Of a DNA stretch of 64,000 nucleotides, positions 1 to 7,934 are shown in pieces. The stretch is taken from NCBI GenBank assembly GCA_014799465.1, contig JAAVHZ010000051.1, positions 28,316-92,315 on the forward strand, read 5' to 3'. The notes below the pieces were generated by a model. The model did not search any database and was not told the origin of the DNA. It saw nothing but the letters and a program-made list of their open reading frames with translations. Numbering within the stretch: position 1 is the first letter of the stretch; the number at the start of each line of letters is the position of its first letter. Both the position numbers and the translations under genes were made by a program. This stretch comes from Lachnospiraceae bacterium. Its GTDB lineage: Bacteria; Bacillota; Clostridia; Lachnospirales; Lachnospiraceae.

Positions 1-239
1 TCAGCTCCCATTTCCTCAACAAATGATAAATAGCTTTCTCCTTCTGCACTTCTTGGCAGATTATCTAATAGTTCAAGACGGATATTATAGCCGCCCGGCT
101 CACACTCTTCAAACTCATAACGGCAAAACCCCACTGCTATCAGACATAGACCTTTAGCAGCCATTTCATTCAGCCATTTTTCTTCCTTTTCAAACTCCCA
201 TACCCAAAACAGTTTATGTACAATTTTTCTCATTGTCAT
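1..239 (-). CDS. DUF2812 domain protein (N-terminal part, runs off the window)
   Basis: The reading frame is open to the window edge, so only about the first 79 residues are visible. It begins MTMRKIVHKLFWVWEFEKEE and continues with the E-x-WLNEMAAKG stretch typical of the DUF2812 family. The start codon overlaps the stop of the upstream PadR gene (ATGA), and that gene's last codons hold an AGGAGG site; the second ATG at 233 has the better spacing. DUF2812 proteins are usually co-transcribed with a PadR regulator, as here. They are thought to be membrane proteins, but the function is unknown and the membrane part lies outside the window. Confidence 0.8.
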   Translation of the reverse strand, partial: MTMRKIVHKLFWVWEFEKEEKWLNEMAAKGLCLIAVGFCRYEFEECEPGGYNIRLELLDNLPRSAEGESYLSFVEEMGA

Positions 240-547
240 TTACCTCCTAAAATGCGATTGCCATTTTCAAGCAACTCAGATAAACGAAGAATCTCATCAT
301 TCAAAACCTGTTTTCCCAAATCTGTTATAACATATTCTTTCTTACGGCTGTCCTTCATTCCCGGTAATGCATTTATCCATCCTTTTTCAAGTAATGTATT
401 TATTGCACCGTATAAAGTACCCGCTGCAAGGCGTACCCGTCCTTTTGATAACTTTTCCACATTCTGCATAATTCCGTATCCATGCAGCGGTTGAATCAGC
501 GAAAGTAAAATATAATATACTGCTTCAGTTAATGCCGGGTTTGCCAT
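236..547 (-). CDS. PadR family transcriptional regulator
   Basis: A 103-residue winged-helix protein. The PadR core HGYGIMQNVEKLSKGRVRLA is at about residues 22-41, followed by GTLYGAINTLLEKGWI, the recognition helix and wing. Small PadR proteins usually repress their own operon. It is translationally coupled to the downstream DUF2812 gene by an ATGA overlap. The leader holds an AGGAGG site and a small 6-bp hairpin (575-592), and a 9-bp inverted repeat lies about 100 bp upstream (650-680) as a possible operator. The ligand is unknown. Confidence 0.93.
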   Translation of the reverse strand: MANPALTEAVYYILLSLIQPLHGYGIMQNVEKLSKGRVRLAAGTLYGAINTLLEKGWINALPGMKDSRKKEYVITDLGKQVLNDEILRLSELLENGNRILGGK

Positions 548-649
548 TTCTTTTCCTCCTGATAAAATAGTGATGCAGCCGGAAAAGGCTGCTATGTTAA
601 TAAACTTCTATTATCACTAAGAATAGCACAAATATGAAAATTAGAAAAG

Positions 650-680
650 TACATAATGACAGTATCTGATACATTATGTA
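650..680. promoter_or_regulatory. Inverted repeat, candidate PadR operator
   Basis: Perfect 9-bp arms TACATAATG (650-658) and CATTATGTA (672-680) separated by 13 bp, in the 300-bp gap between the PadR gene and the DUF6440 gene. PadR operators often contain ATGT/ACAT half sites, which fits, but no clear promoter was found beside it. The rest of the gap 548-845 shows no gene. Confidence 0.4.
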
Positions 681-845
681 ACAGTTCAGCCATGCACTAT
701 TCTTTAATCCAAGAGGATTCACTGCTTATTACCCAAAAGAGATAACCGCTTACAAATGGTCTAAAACCAATGTTTCCAGACGGTTAGCTCCGATATTTTT
801 TATTCACTCTATTTAAGTAAATCAAATTGTTTGACATTATTAAAA

Positions 846-1013
846 TTATTTATCTTTGGTCACAACAGGTTTTCCATTTTCATCTAAAAGTACAGTTAAT
901 CCACCTGTCTGACCATATGCACGATATAAATAGTTTACACCTGTCTCTTTGTCAATCCAAATTTCAACTATATCAATTTTTCCCTGAGTATAAATTTTCT
1001 CAAAACGATCCAT
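846..1013 (-). CDS. DUF6440 family small protein
   Basis: A 55-residue protein beginning MDRFEKIYTQGKIDIVEIW, with IDKETGVNYLYR and GGLTVLLDENGKPV blocks that match the DUF6440 pattern as I know it; the function is unknown. The start at 1013 was chosen because an AAGGAG site lies 8 nt upstream; a longer form from a GTG at 1031 has none. No signal peptide or membrane segment. It has its own consensus promoter with two palindromes (1082-1133), so it is expressed apart from the neighbouring ATPase gene and is probably strongly repressed until induced. Confidence 0.8.
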   Translation of the reverse strand: MDRFEKIYTQGKIDIVEIWIDKETGVNYLYRAYGQTGGLTVLLDENGKPVVTKDK

Positions 1014-1081
1014 AAGTATTTCTCCTTCCACTTGTTAAATACTAATTCTTTAGTTTTTTTTATAAAATATTTCGCAGACCG

Positions 1082-1133
1082 TTATATCGCCTGCCGATAT
1101 ACTTATTATATCGGACACCGATATAAATGTCAA
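1082..1133 (-). promoter_or_regulatory. Consensus sigma-70 promoter with two palindromic operators, for the DUF6440 gene
   Basis: On the minus strand a perfect TTGACA (1128-1133) and a perfect TATAAT (1105-1110) are 17 bp apart. The spacer and part of the -10 are covered by a palindrome with arms TTATATCGG (1106-1114) and CCGATATAA (1118-1126) around a 3-bp spacer. A second, slightly weaker copy (1082-1102) sits 24 bp downstream, over the start of the transcript. A repressor bound here would block RNA polymerase directly. The repressor is not identified; the 9-3-9 geometry is shared with the site upstream of the PadR gene at 34 kb. Confidence 0.85.
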
Positions 1134-1140
1134 CATCTTT

Positions 1141-1998
1141 TTATAAAAACTCTTTTTCATGCTTTTTAAAAAAGTCATAATATGTACGGATATTAGTGAG
1201 TTCCGTCCATTTTTTAATATCCACCGTCTCTTCATCCATATCATAGATTTTCGCATATTTCATTGACAAAATAAAAGGGGAATGTGTTGATATAATTAAC
1301 TGGCAGCCGAAAAAACGAACCGAATCTTCTAAGAACCTTAAAAGCTCCTGCTGCTTTTCAGGAGACAGGCTGTTTTCCGGCTCATCCAGAAGATATAGTC
1401 CGTTTTCTTCAATTTTATCCGAAAAATAGATAAATGCACTTTCTCCATTAGAATGTTCCCTTACATTATCCATTAAATTATTTCGGACATATTTAGATTG
1501 TGTTTTACTGCGAGACATATTTACCTTTTTTAACTGCTCATAGTCATCTAAAGATTTCATCTTAAATCCTGAATACTTATTATCAAGATACTCCTGAAAC
1601 AAATCCTCTCTTTTTAGGTTAATTCCATCATTAATATTCCTAATATTAAGCATAAAGTCAAATACATCATCACTTGTAATTATTCTGCTTGATTTCGGAA
1701 TAGATGTTTCTGTTTCAAAACCACACATATTTGTATAATCCTCAAAGAAATTTGTCCGATTATATAATGTGTCTCTTTTAAGATTTAGTTTTTCTGCAAT
1801 AACATTAAGTACTGTTGTTTTACCCGAACCGTTTCCACCATATAGTATGGTTACCGGTTCAAAATCTATCATCCTAAGATTATGTTTTGATATTACCTGA
1901 AAAGGATAAAACGAATCATAGCATGTCCTTTTCTCCGCCATTATAAAACTATATTCTTCTTCCACATCAGGGAAGGAAAAGTGTTTTAAATAAATCAT
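1141..1998 (-). CDS. AAA family ATPase (ABC-type, AAA_15/AAA_21 group)
   Basis: A 285-residue stand-alone ATPase. Walker A GGNGSGKT is at residues 54-61, an ABC-signature-like SNGES at 183-187, Walker B LYLLDEP at 201-207 and the switch histidine in STHSPF at about 239. It lacks the long coiled coil of SMC or RecF proteins. Such ATPases occur alone or with nuclease partners in defence and toxin loci. Here the only close neighbours are a SUKH-like gene upstream and DUF6440 downstream, so the role is open. A GGCAGGTG site precedes the ATG. Confidence 0.85.
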   Translation of the reverse strand: MIYLKHFSFPDVEEEYSFIMAEKRTCYDSFYPFQVISKHNLRMIDFEPVTILYGGNGSGKTTVLNVIAEKLNLKRDTLYNRTNFFEDYTNMCGFETETSIPKSSRIITSDDVFDFMLNIRNINDGINLKREDLFQEYLDNKYSGFKMKSLDDYEQLKKVNMSRSKTQSKYVRNNLMDNVREHSNGESAFIYFSDKIEENGLYLLDEPENSLSPEKQQELLRFLEDSVRFFGCQLIISTHSPFILSMKYAKIYDMDEETVDIKKWTELTNIRTYYDFFKKHEKEFL

Positions 1999-2081
1999 TA
2001 CTGCACCTGCCTTTAATACTGTTTTTTCAAATAGTAATATTAAGCTGTCCCTTTATCAACACCTTAGAAATTCAATTCTGG

Positions 2082-2606
2082 TTATTCCTTATGCGGAATC
2101 ATTTCATCCAGCAGCTTTTCCAAAGAATCCGCAATTATATCTGCCCTGTCAATTTCATAATCTACCGCAACAATCTTTCCGGTATCAATTTCCATACATA
2201 ATAATAGATCCATACAACTGTAAAATCCAATTGGTATATACTTTTTGCTTTCATTTTCAAATACATATTTTAACTCGTTTAAAATATCTCTATTATCACT
2301 TATACTGTCAAGAAATACTGATTCTCCATGATAAAAACCTTCGAGCTTTAAAAAATAGTATGAATTGTATAATTCTTTTGCAGCCTCAGGCAGTATCAAC
2401 CCAAATTCCTTCTCTAACTGTGAAAAATCTGTCTGTATTCTTTTTTCTTTATACTTCCACTGAATATATTCTTCTTCGTCCACTTCTCCAAACCATAATG
2501 TTGATTCTTCCTCCTCATCATATGGAACTACAGGATAAGAACCCATGTATTTCATATACTCTTCAAAATATTTATCCAAATATGCTTTCAAACTTTCTTT
2601 AACCAT
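2082..2606 (-). CDS. SUKH-2 (Syd-like) SMI1/KNR4 superfamily protein
   Basis: A 174-residue soluble protein. The N-terminal YLDKYFEEYMKYMGSYPVVP followed by a WFGEVDEEEYIQWK block and LEKEFGLILPEAAKELYNSYY resembles the SecY-interacting Syd family, one branch of the SUKH superfamily. SUKH proteins in Firmicutes are mostly immunity proteins against secreted polymorphic toxins; Syd of proteobacteria binds SecY. No toxin gene is adjacent. The assignment rests on residue pattern only, so the exact SUKH subgroup could differ. A GGAG site precedes the ATG. Confidence 0.65.
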   Translation of the reverse strand: MVKESLKAYLDKYFEEYMKYMGSYPVVPYDEEEESTLWFGEVDEEEYIQWKYKEKRIQTDFSQLEKEFGLILPEAAKELYNSYYFLKLEGFYHGESVFLDSISDNRDILNELKYVFENESKKYIPIGFYSCMDLLLCMEIDTGKIVAVDYEIDRADIIADSLEKLLDEMIPHKE

Positions 2607-2658
2607 AATAATTCTCCTTTAGACATAAAATTTATATACTTAAGAATTGATAACTTTA

Positions 2659-2686
2659 TTGTAAAAATATCTCATAATGGTATAAT
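2659..2686 (+). promoter_or_regulatory. Probable promoter for the two membrane protein genes
   Basis: TTGTAA (2659-2664) and a perfect TATAAT (2681-2686) are 16 bp apart, about 120 bp before the ATG at 2808. There is no other good candidate in this divergent gap. Confidence 0.5.
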
Positions 2687-2807
2687 ACGAGTACCAATAT
2701 TGTAACACATACAAATTCCAAAGAATAGCTATTGTTTAATAATTTTGCGGAAAAGAAAAATGGCGGATATGGTTAATGATAAATTAAAGATTTAGGAGAT
2801 GAGATAA

Positions 2808-3986
2808 ATGTTAGTAGAGAATAATTTCAAGCGACAAAAAAGTATCTACTTATTTTATACATTACTTCCTGTTTTGATATTTGGAGAAATTGTAATCTAT
2901 GTCTATACGGATTTTTCACACAAAGAAACCGAATTACTTCCTTTTTTAGCATGTGTAGTATTGCTTTTAGAGAGCATTATAATTTTCGTACAATTTATCA
3001 CAAAAATACACTTACACAGGCAAATAAATGCATTAGACGAAAAAGAACGGGCTGCCTTTCAAAAAAGACCATTGTTGGTAGGTCCTATTTTGATAAATGA
3101 GAAATTTCTTGTAGAATATAGAATGTTTCGAAAGAGGATTATTCCGATTAGTAATGTTTTAAAAGCTAAATATAAAGAAGAGAGATACAACGGAAATTCT
3201 TATAAAAATCAAATATCCTTTACAACCAGAAATATTGTCCTGACTCGAATAGGTGAAAAGCAGATTGTGGTAAAAGTGCCCAGGCTTTTTATTGGAATGG
3301 AACCGGAAGCGATTGTGAATTCCATCAATAATATGGTACAGGGAAAGGAAATAAGAGAAAAAACGAAAGATATTTACAACGAATATGATGGTGATTATCC
3401 GTTTTATGGGATATTTCTTGTCATTTTGTTAGGAATTATTTTTCTGCTTAATCGCATTTATGTGCCTTTTATGAATTTGTTTATTGACACCGAAAATGAA
3501 GTGGAAGTTTTACTGTTTCGGGCAGGATATGAACGGTATTTTCAGATAGGGGGATTTGTGCTAGTATGTCTTTATGTAATTTTAAGTTTTCTTTGGAAGT
3601 ACAGATATATGGGAATAATATTTGATTCAATGCTGAGTAATTTTGTAATGCCTTTTTTGTTAATACTTATGTTTTTTGTAAACCTGTCCTTTGTAGACTA
3701 TGGTGATATAAGTGTGGCAGCACGGAAAGACTTTGTAAATTATCGAAGAGGAAATTTTGAATATACAGAAACAGAGTTATTTGGAGGAGACAGTTATTTT
3801 ATAAGTGAAAGAAATTATGCATTAGAAAACTTAACAACAGAACTTTCTCTTAAACTGTCACGCTTTGTAAGCAGGGATACAATGATAGAGTTTATGTTCC
3901 TTTACAATGATAGTGATATTGTAAAGGAACATACATATCAGATTAAATATTTAAAACATACAGGTCTGATTGTGGAAATCTTTTAA
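2808..3986 (+). CDS. Polytopic membrane protein of unknown function
   Basis: A 392-residue protein that I do not recognise. Two membrane segments lie at about residues 13-34 and 43-65. A soluble domain follows (about 80-185) that alternates short strands and reads like a PH-like membrane-associated fold (FLVEYRMFRKRIIPISNV). Further membrane segments are at about 197-218, 245-264 and 272-295, and a C-terminal soluble part of about 90 residues ends the protein. An AGGAGATGAG site precedes the ATG. It is followed after 22 bp by another membrane protein gene, so the two are probably co-transcribed. Confidence 0.7.
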   Translation: MLVENNFKRQKSIYLFYTLLPVLIFGEIVIYVYTDFSHKETELLPFLACVVLLLESIIIFVQFITKIHLHRQINALDEKERAAFQKRPLLVGPILINEKFLVEYRMFRKRIIPISNVLKAKYKEERYNGNSYKNQISFTTRNIVLTRIGEKQIVVKVPRLFIGMEPEAIVNSINNMVQGKEIREKTKDIYNEYDGDYPFYGIFLVILLGIIFLLNRIYVPFMNLFIDTENEVEVLLFRAGYERYFQIGGFVLVCLYVILSFLWKYRYMGIIFDSMLSNFVMPFLLILMFFVNLSFVDYGDISVAARKDFVNYRRGNFEYTETELFGGDSYFISERNYALENLTTELSLKLSRFVSRDTMIEFMFLYNDSDIVKEHTYQIKYLKHTGLIVEIF

Positions 3987-4008
3987 AATAAAAACAGGAG
4001 ACACTAAA

Positions 4009-4758
4009 ATGAAAAATTTGAAAGCAGAATTACATTGTTTACGGTGGGTGCTTTGTTATATCGGGGTCTGGTTTCTGGTGTGGTATGGAATGGTTTTGGC
4101 TATGAATGAGTCTGTAGTCGACCTCTTTGTAGAAAATGCTGATACTCCGGTATTACTCTTGAAAGGTTATTGTAAACAACAGTTGTGGTTATTTACAACA
4201 GCAGTTCTTGCAATTGTGATAACCATTGTTTTTGGGATTGTGGCAATTATTTTTCAAATCAAAGAGGAGCACAAGCCTGAGAATATAAAAATTGTCAAAA
4301 ATTGGGCAGCATATGGATGTCATCCTTCAATTTTGATTATTATATTTGCCAGTTTTGTATGGATTCCTATTGTTATGCTAAAGGATGAACCATTAATAGA
4401 ACAATATATACAAATTAAAAAAGATATAGCTGCGATAGAAGAAGACCGATTGATGTCAGACTTGGTTATTTTTAGCTCTAATTTTAGTTCAGTAGATTTT
4501 GTTTTATATGGTGAAGATTATGCGGACACTGCTGTTTGTTACCATGTATCGGGAGTTAAAGAATCAAGGGAACATCTACCCGCACGGGAAAAAATTTATG
4601 TGCCGGACCTTCTGAATTTTAATATGGATACGGAACATGCTTATAATAAGTGGAAAGGTATTTCATGGAATGAGTATCATTCTACGGTGTATCGCATTAC
4701 ATATACGCCTAACCTACACTTTGTTGTATCGATTGAAGTTGAAAGTCAGGGCAGGTAG
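4009..4758 (+). CDS. Membrane protein of unknown function
   Basis: A 249-residue protein with three predicted membrane segments at about residues 12-32, 57-80 and 104-123, then an extracytoplasmic or cytoplasmic domain of about 120 residues (LVIFSSNFSSVDFVLYGEDY...). The start at 4009 has an AGGAGA site 8 nt upstream; the longer frame from 3970 overlaps the preceding gene and has none. It probably forms an operon with the membrane gene before it. No family was recognised. Confidence 0.65.
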   Translation: MKNLKAELHCLRWVLCYIGVWFLVWYGMVLAMNESVVDLFVENADTPVLLLKGYCKQQLWLFTTAVLAIVITIVFGIVAIIFQIKEEHKPENIKIVKNWAAYGCHPSILIIIFASFVWIPIVMLKDEPLIEQYIQIKKDIAAIEEDRLMSDLVIFSSNFSSVDFVLYGEDYADTAVCYHVSGVKESREHLPAREKIYVPDLLNFNMDTEHAYNKWKGISWNEYHSTVYRITYTPNLHFVVSIEVESQGR

Positions 4759-4763
4759 CAAAA

Positions 4764-4790
4764 GGAACACTTCATTGTGCAAAGTGTTCC
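4764..4790. terminator. Stem-loop after the membrane protein pair
   Basis: Arms GGAACACTT (4764-4772) and AAGTGTTCC (4782-4790) form a 9-bp hairpin just after the stop codon. There is no clear U-tract, so it may be a weak terminator or an mRNA-stabilising hairpin. The following 195 bp to the next gene show nothing else. Confidence 0.45.
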
Positions 4791-4985
4791 CCTCTGAAAC
4801 CATACTTCAATCCAGCCATAAAGGGAAGATTAGTTATACTTTTAAAATTTCTATCATTCATTAAAGCATTAAGTATTTTCCCCAATTTTACTAAAGACAA
4901 TTTATATGTTTTTAATAATTCTTGACAAAACTGCTGTATGCCTTTAAAATAAAATTACAAAGAAATGAGTTTTTCAACCGTACAG

Positions 4986-5510
4986 CTATTGCTCAAGCGG
5001 CTTGCTCGTTTCTTTTTTTGTTCTTAAAATATCATACAGATACAGTTTCCCATCATTTGCATGGCGCACCAGTATTCTTGCCTTAAAAGCATTGTACCTG
5101 ACCAGTTCGCCTGCATCATCATAAACAGGTATTGCAAAACGTGTGTCATACCTGTACCAGCCGTATTTTGCATCTGTGTTATGCTTCTGTGCATAATTCT
5201 CTGCAAAAGTTTTATTCGTGGAAATTTCAATCATCTCCCTGATAATGCTTGAAGAATTTGCCTTTGCATACATATTTGCACCCCTTAATTCCTTTGTGTC
5301 TTTGGAATGTGCAAACTCGTCCGGAAAATCCGCACCTATGTATACCACATCTGATGTTTCCATAATTTCTGCACACTCCCCGATATATTCTTTCAGGCAA
5401 TCCTCAACAATGTTCCAATCCACACTCCGCCTCCCCTTGAAACGCAAATCATTGATGACTACAATACTTTTACCATCAGCGTCTTTTATAATATCAACCT
5501 TCTTATCCAT
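4986..5510 (-). CDS. LPD3-like domain protein (phage/polymorphic-toxin associated)
   Basis: A 174-residue protein. The first 20 residues are variable; the rest carries blocks that recur at the C-terminus of large phage- and toxin-associated proteins in Lachnospiraceae: INDLRFKGRRSVDW near the start, DAKYGWYRYDTRFAIPVYD in the middle and HANDGKLYLYDI with KKETSKPLE at the end. I know this pattern as the large polyvalent-protein-associated domain LPD3, function unknown. Here it stands alone rather than at the end of a large protein. The start at 5510 has an AAGGAG site 8 nt upstream; the longer frame overlaps the antiporter region and has no site. Confidence 0.55.
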   Translation of the reverse strand: MDKKVDIIKDADGKSIVVINDLRFKGRRSVDWNIVEDCLKEYIGECAEIMETSDVVYIGADFPDEFAHSKDTKELRGANMYAKANSSSIIREMIEISTNKTFAENYAQKHNTDAKYGWYRYDTRFAIPVYDDAGELVRYNAFKARILVRHANDGKLYLYDILRTKKETSKPLEQ

Positions 5511-5548
5511 AGTAGCTGCTCCTTCTATTATCTCCATTTTTTTATACA

Positions 5549-6892
5549 TCATATAAAAAATATAAGCATATCTACCATAAATACCGGAATAAGGCAGCCA
5601 AATGACCATAACATATATCCAAAAAACGAAGGCATTTTTATACCATTTTCCTCGGCAATGGAACGAACCATAAAATTAGGTGCATTTCCGATATATGTAT
5701 TTGCCCCCATAAATACGGCACCACAGGATATCGCCATAAGTGTAACTGTAGGTATCATTCCTGTTAAAGTGGAAACCCCTGATGAATACCCCATAGATGC
5801 AGCAGTAATAAAAAATACTAAATATGTAGGAGTATTATCAAGAAATGAGGATAACGCCCCTGTAATCCAAAAATACTGCCATGGCTTTGTAAGTCCTAAA
5901 TCCGCCCCTCTTGATTTCAGTATCATAAGTGCCGGAATCATGGTAATAAATATTCCTATAAATAATATTGCAACTTCTTTTATCGCATCCCATGTAAAAT
6001 GGTTTCTACGTCTTATATGACCGTCAGTAGTCCTAAATGACAAAAATGCTGCCATAAGAATCAATACAATCTCAATAATTGATGCAATCGAAAGTGTAGT
6101 TCCTAATATTGAAGGTCCTTTGGAAAATATATTATTGACCTTTGGCAGAATACCGCTCAATATAACTGCTCCGACAATCGCTGCAAGAAACAGTATATTA
6201 TGTGCACCGGCTAAACGAACAGGTTTTTGGGTATTCTTTATCTCAGGGTAGAGACCATCTGCCAAATCCATTCTGTAAGCATGACGGTCAATTATGTAAA
6301 ATGCAATAAGCAGGATTAAAGTATTGATAATAAGCAGCGGTATAAGCTTCAGACTCCAAAAGAAGCCTATCCCATTAGTAAATCCCATCAACAGTGGCGG
6401 GTCACCTACCGGTGTAAGACATCCTCCTATGTTTGATACAAGGAAAATAAAAAATACTATAATCTGCGTCTTTCTCGCACGCCATTTATTAGCCCTTATA
6501 ACAGGTCGTATCATAAGCATACTTGCACCTGTTGTTCCTATCCAGCTTGACATCATCGTACCTAAAAAGAGCATCCATACATTAGTCTTCGGACTTCCTG
6601 CCAAATCTCCCTCAAGACTTATATTACCTGTAACACAAAACAGACCAAACAGCAGTACAATAAATGTAAGATAATCTCCTATCATTACTTCCGAAAGACT
6701 TTCTACTGCTTCCCCTGCTCCGTATTTAACTGCAAAAGGTATAATAAACACTGCCGACCAGAATAATACTACCCACGGTTTATTCTTTTCCCACCATTCA
6801 GCTTTTACAAGCGGAAATATTGCTATACACAAAAGCATTCCCGCGAACGGTATACATGCCCATAATGGCATAGATGAACCCATATCTGTCAT
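5549..6892 (-). CDS. Sodium:proton antiporter / ion transporter superfamily membrane protein
   Basis: A 447-residue protein with about 11-12 hydrophobic segments over its full length. The central SNIGGCLTPVGDPPLLMGF and the C-terminal LDNTPTYLVFF / GANTYIGNAPNFMV blocks are the paired half-motifs of the NhaD/arsenite-citrate permease (IT) superfamily, in which the conserved D, N and P residues lie in the two re-entrant loops. Many of its close relatives are annotated sodium:proton antiporter, but the substrate cannot be fixed from sequence. An AGGAGGTAAC site precedes the ATG. It lies behind a terminator that closes the LysR gene. Confidence 0.85.
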   Translation of the reverse strand: MTDMGSSMPLWACIPFAGMLLCIAIFPLVKAEWWEKNKPWVVLFWSAVFIIPFAVKYGAGEAVESLSEVMIGDYLTFIVLLFGLFCVTGNISLEGDLAGSPKTNVWMLFLGTMMSSWIGTTGASMLMIRPVIRANKWRARKTQIIVFFIFLVSNIGGCLTPVGDPPLLMGFTNGIGFFWSLKLIPLLIINTLILLIAFYIIDRHAYRMDLADGLYPEIKNTQKPVRLAGAHNILFLAAIVGAVILSGILPKVNNIFSKGPSILGTTLSIASIIEIVLILMAAFLSFRTTDGHIRRRNHFTWDAIKEVAILFIGIFITMIPALMILKSRGADLGLTKPWQYFWITGALSSFLDNTPTYLVFFITAASMGYSSGVSTLTGMIPTVTLMAISCGAVFMGANTYIGNAPNFMVRSIAEENGIKMPSFFGYMLWSFGCLIPVFMVDMLIFFI

Positions 6893-6975
6893 TTGTGTTA
6901 CCTCCTATCATCTTCATAAAACTTTATTTTTTATATCACATTTTTTTACATTTTTCACATCTTTAAAATAAATAA

Positions 6976-7001
6976 GAGCTATATCATATCTGATATAGCT
7001 C
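6976..7001 (-). terminator. Rho-independent terminator after the LysR gene
   Basis: Perfect 11-bp arms GAGCTATATCA (6976-6986) and TGATATAGCTC (6991-7001) with a 4-nt loop. On the minus strand the hairpin is followed by TTATTTATTTT. It separates the GT2-LysR transcript from the antiporter gene. Confidence 0.8.
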
Positions 7002-7023
7002 CTTTGCTATCATATATATTTAT

Positions 7024-7932
7024 TCATATATTTTCTTTTAAAAAATTCACAAATCCTTCACACTCGTGTGTTCTATTATGACTGTATAAGAGATAATCCC
7101 TCATGGAATAATTTATTCCCAGACATTTTCTCTGAACTACTTCATGCTTTTTTAATATATCATCAGATACTTCAGATGTCCACATAAAAGAGTTTCTTAC
7201 ATTTCTTAAAATATCGAACTGGCTTCCTCTTTCATAAATATATATTCTTTTATGATAGTCCAACTGCTCATCCATATCGTCATCTATATCTATGTAACTT
7301 CCATTAGGAAGCATATTATCCCCATGCACCAACTCTATTTGTCCGTTAAGGTCGGACTCATATATTTCTTCTTTTTGTGCCAGTGGATTCTCCCGGCTCA
7401 TCATTATTAAATATTCAAACTCCTTAAGTTTCTCATACTCTATACCTCTTAGTTTCATCTGTGACTTAAAAAATTTTTCATATTTTTTTGCATATCTTAT
7501 AATTCCCAAGTCATAATCATGCTGAACCAGATTTTGAATCGTTTCAATAGAACCGTTTTCTTTATAATGTATGGATATATCTTCTTTATCTTTTATACCT
7601 GCTATGTATCTTGCAAATATATCTGAAATATATGTTGCTCTCGGAACAGATATTTTAAATGCAACCTCATTTTTCTTCTCTCTTATGAAGTCATCTTTTA
7701 AAGATTCAATACTTGACTGTATCTGCTTAATCTTTTCTATAAACCGACATCCTTCCGGTGTAATTGCCACACCCTTAGTCGTTCGTTCAAATATCTTTAT
7801 ACCATATTCATTTTCCACTTCCCTTATGGCTCTGCTCAAATTAGGCTGTGCCACATAAAGCTGTCTTGCCGCCATTGATATTGAGCCATATTTTTCTATT
7901 GCAATAATATATTTAAAATGTACCAGATTCAT
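7024..7932 (-). CDS. LysR family transcriptional regulator
   Basis: A 302-residue regulator. The N-terminal winged helix-turn-helix is at about residues 1-60 (YGSISMAARQLYVAQPNLSR, then IFERTTKGVAITPEG). A linker helix and a co-inducer-binding domain follow. Its start lies 2 bp after the stop of the GT2 gene, so it is translated from the same transcript rather than divergently from a target gene, which is unusual for LysR regulators. The inducer is unknown; the antiporter just downstream is a possible target. Confidence 0.92.
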   Translation of the reverse strand: MNLVHFKYIIAIEKYGSISMAARQLYVAQPNLSRAIREVENEYGIKIFERTTKGVAITPEGCRFIEKIKQIQSSIESLKDDFIREKKNEVAFKISVPRATYISDIFARYIAGIKDKEDISIHYKENGSIETIQNLVQHDYDLGIIRYAKKYEKFFKSQMKLRGIEYEKLKEFEYLIMMSRENPLAQKEEIYESDLNGQIELVHGDNMLPNGSYIDIDDDMDEQLDYHKRIYIYERGSQFDILRNVRNSFMWTSEVSDDILKKHEVVQRKCLGINYSMRDYLLYSHNRTHECEGFVNFLKENI

Positions 7933-7934
7933 TT

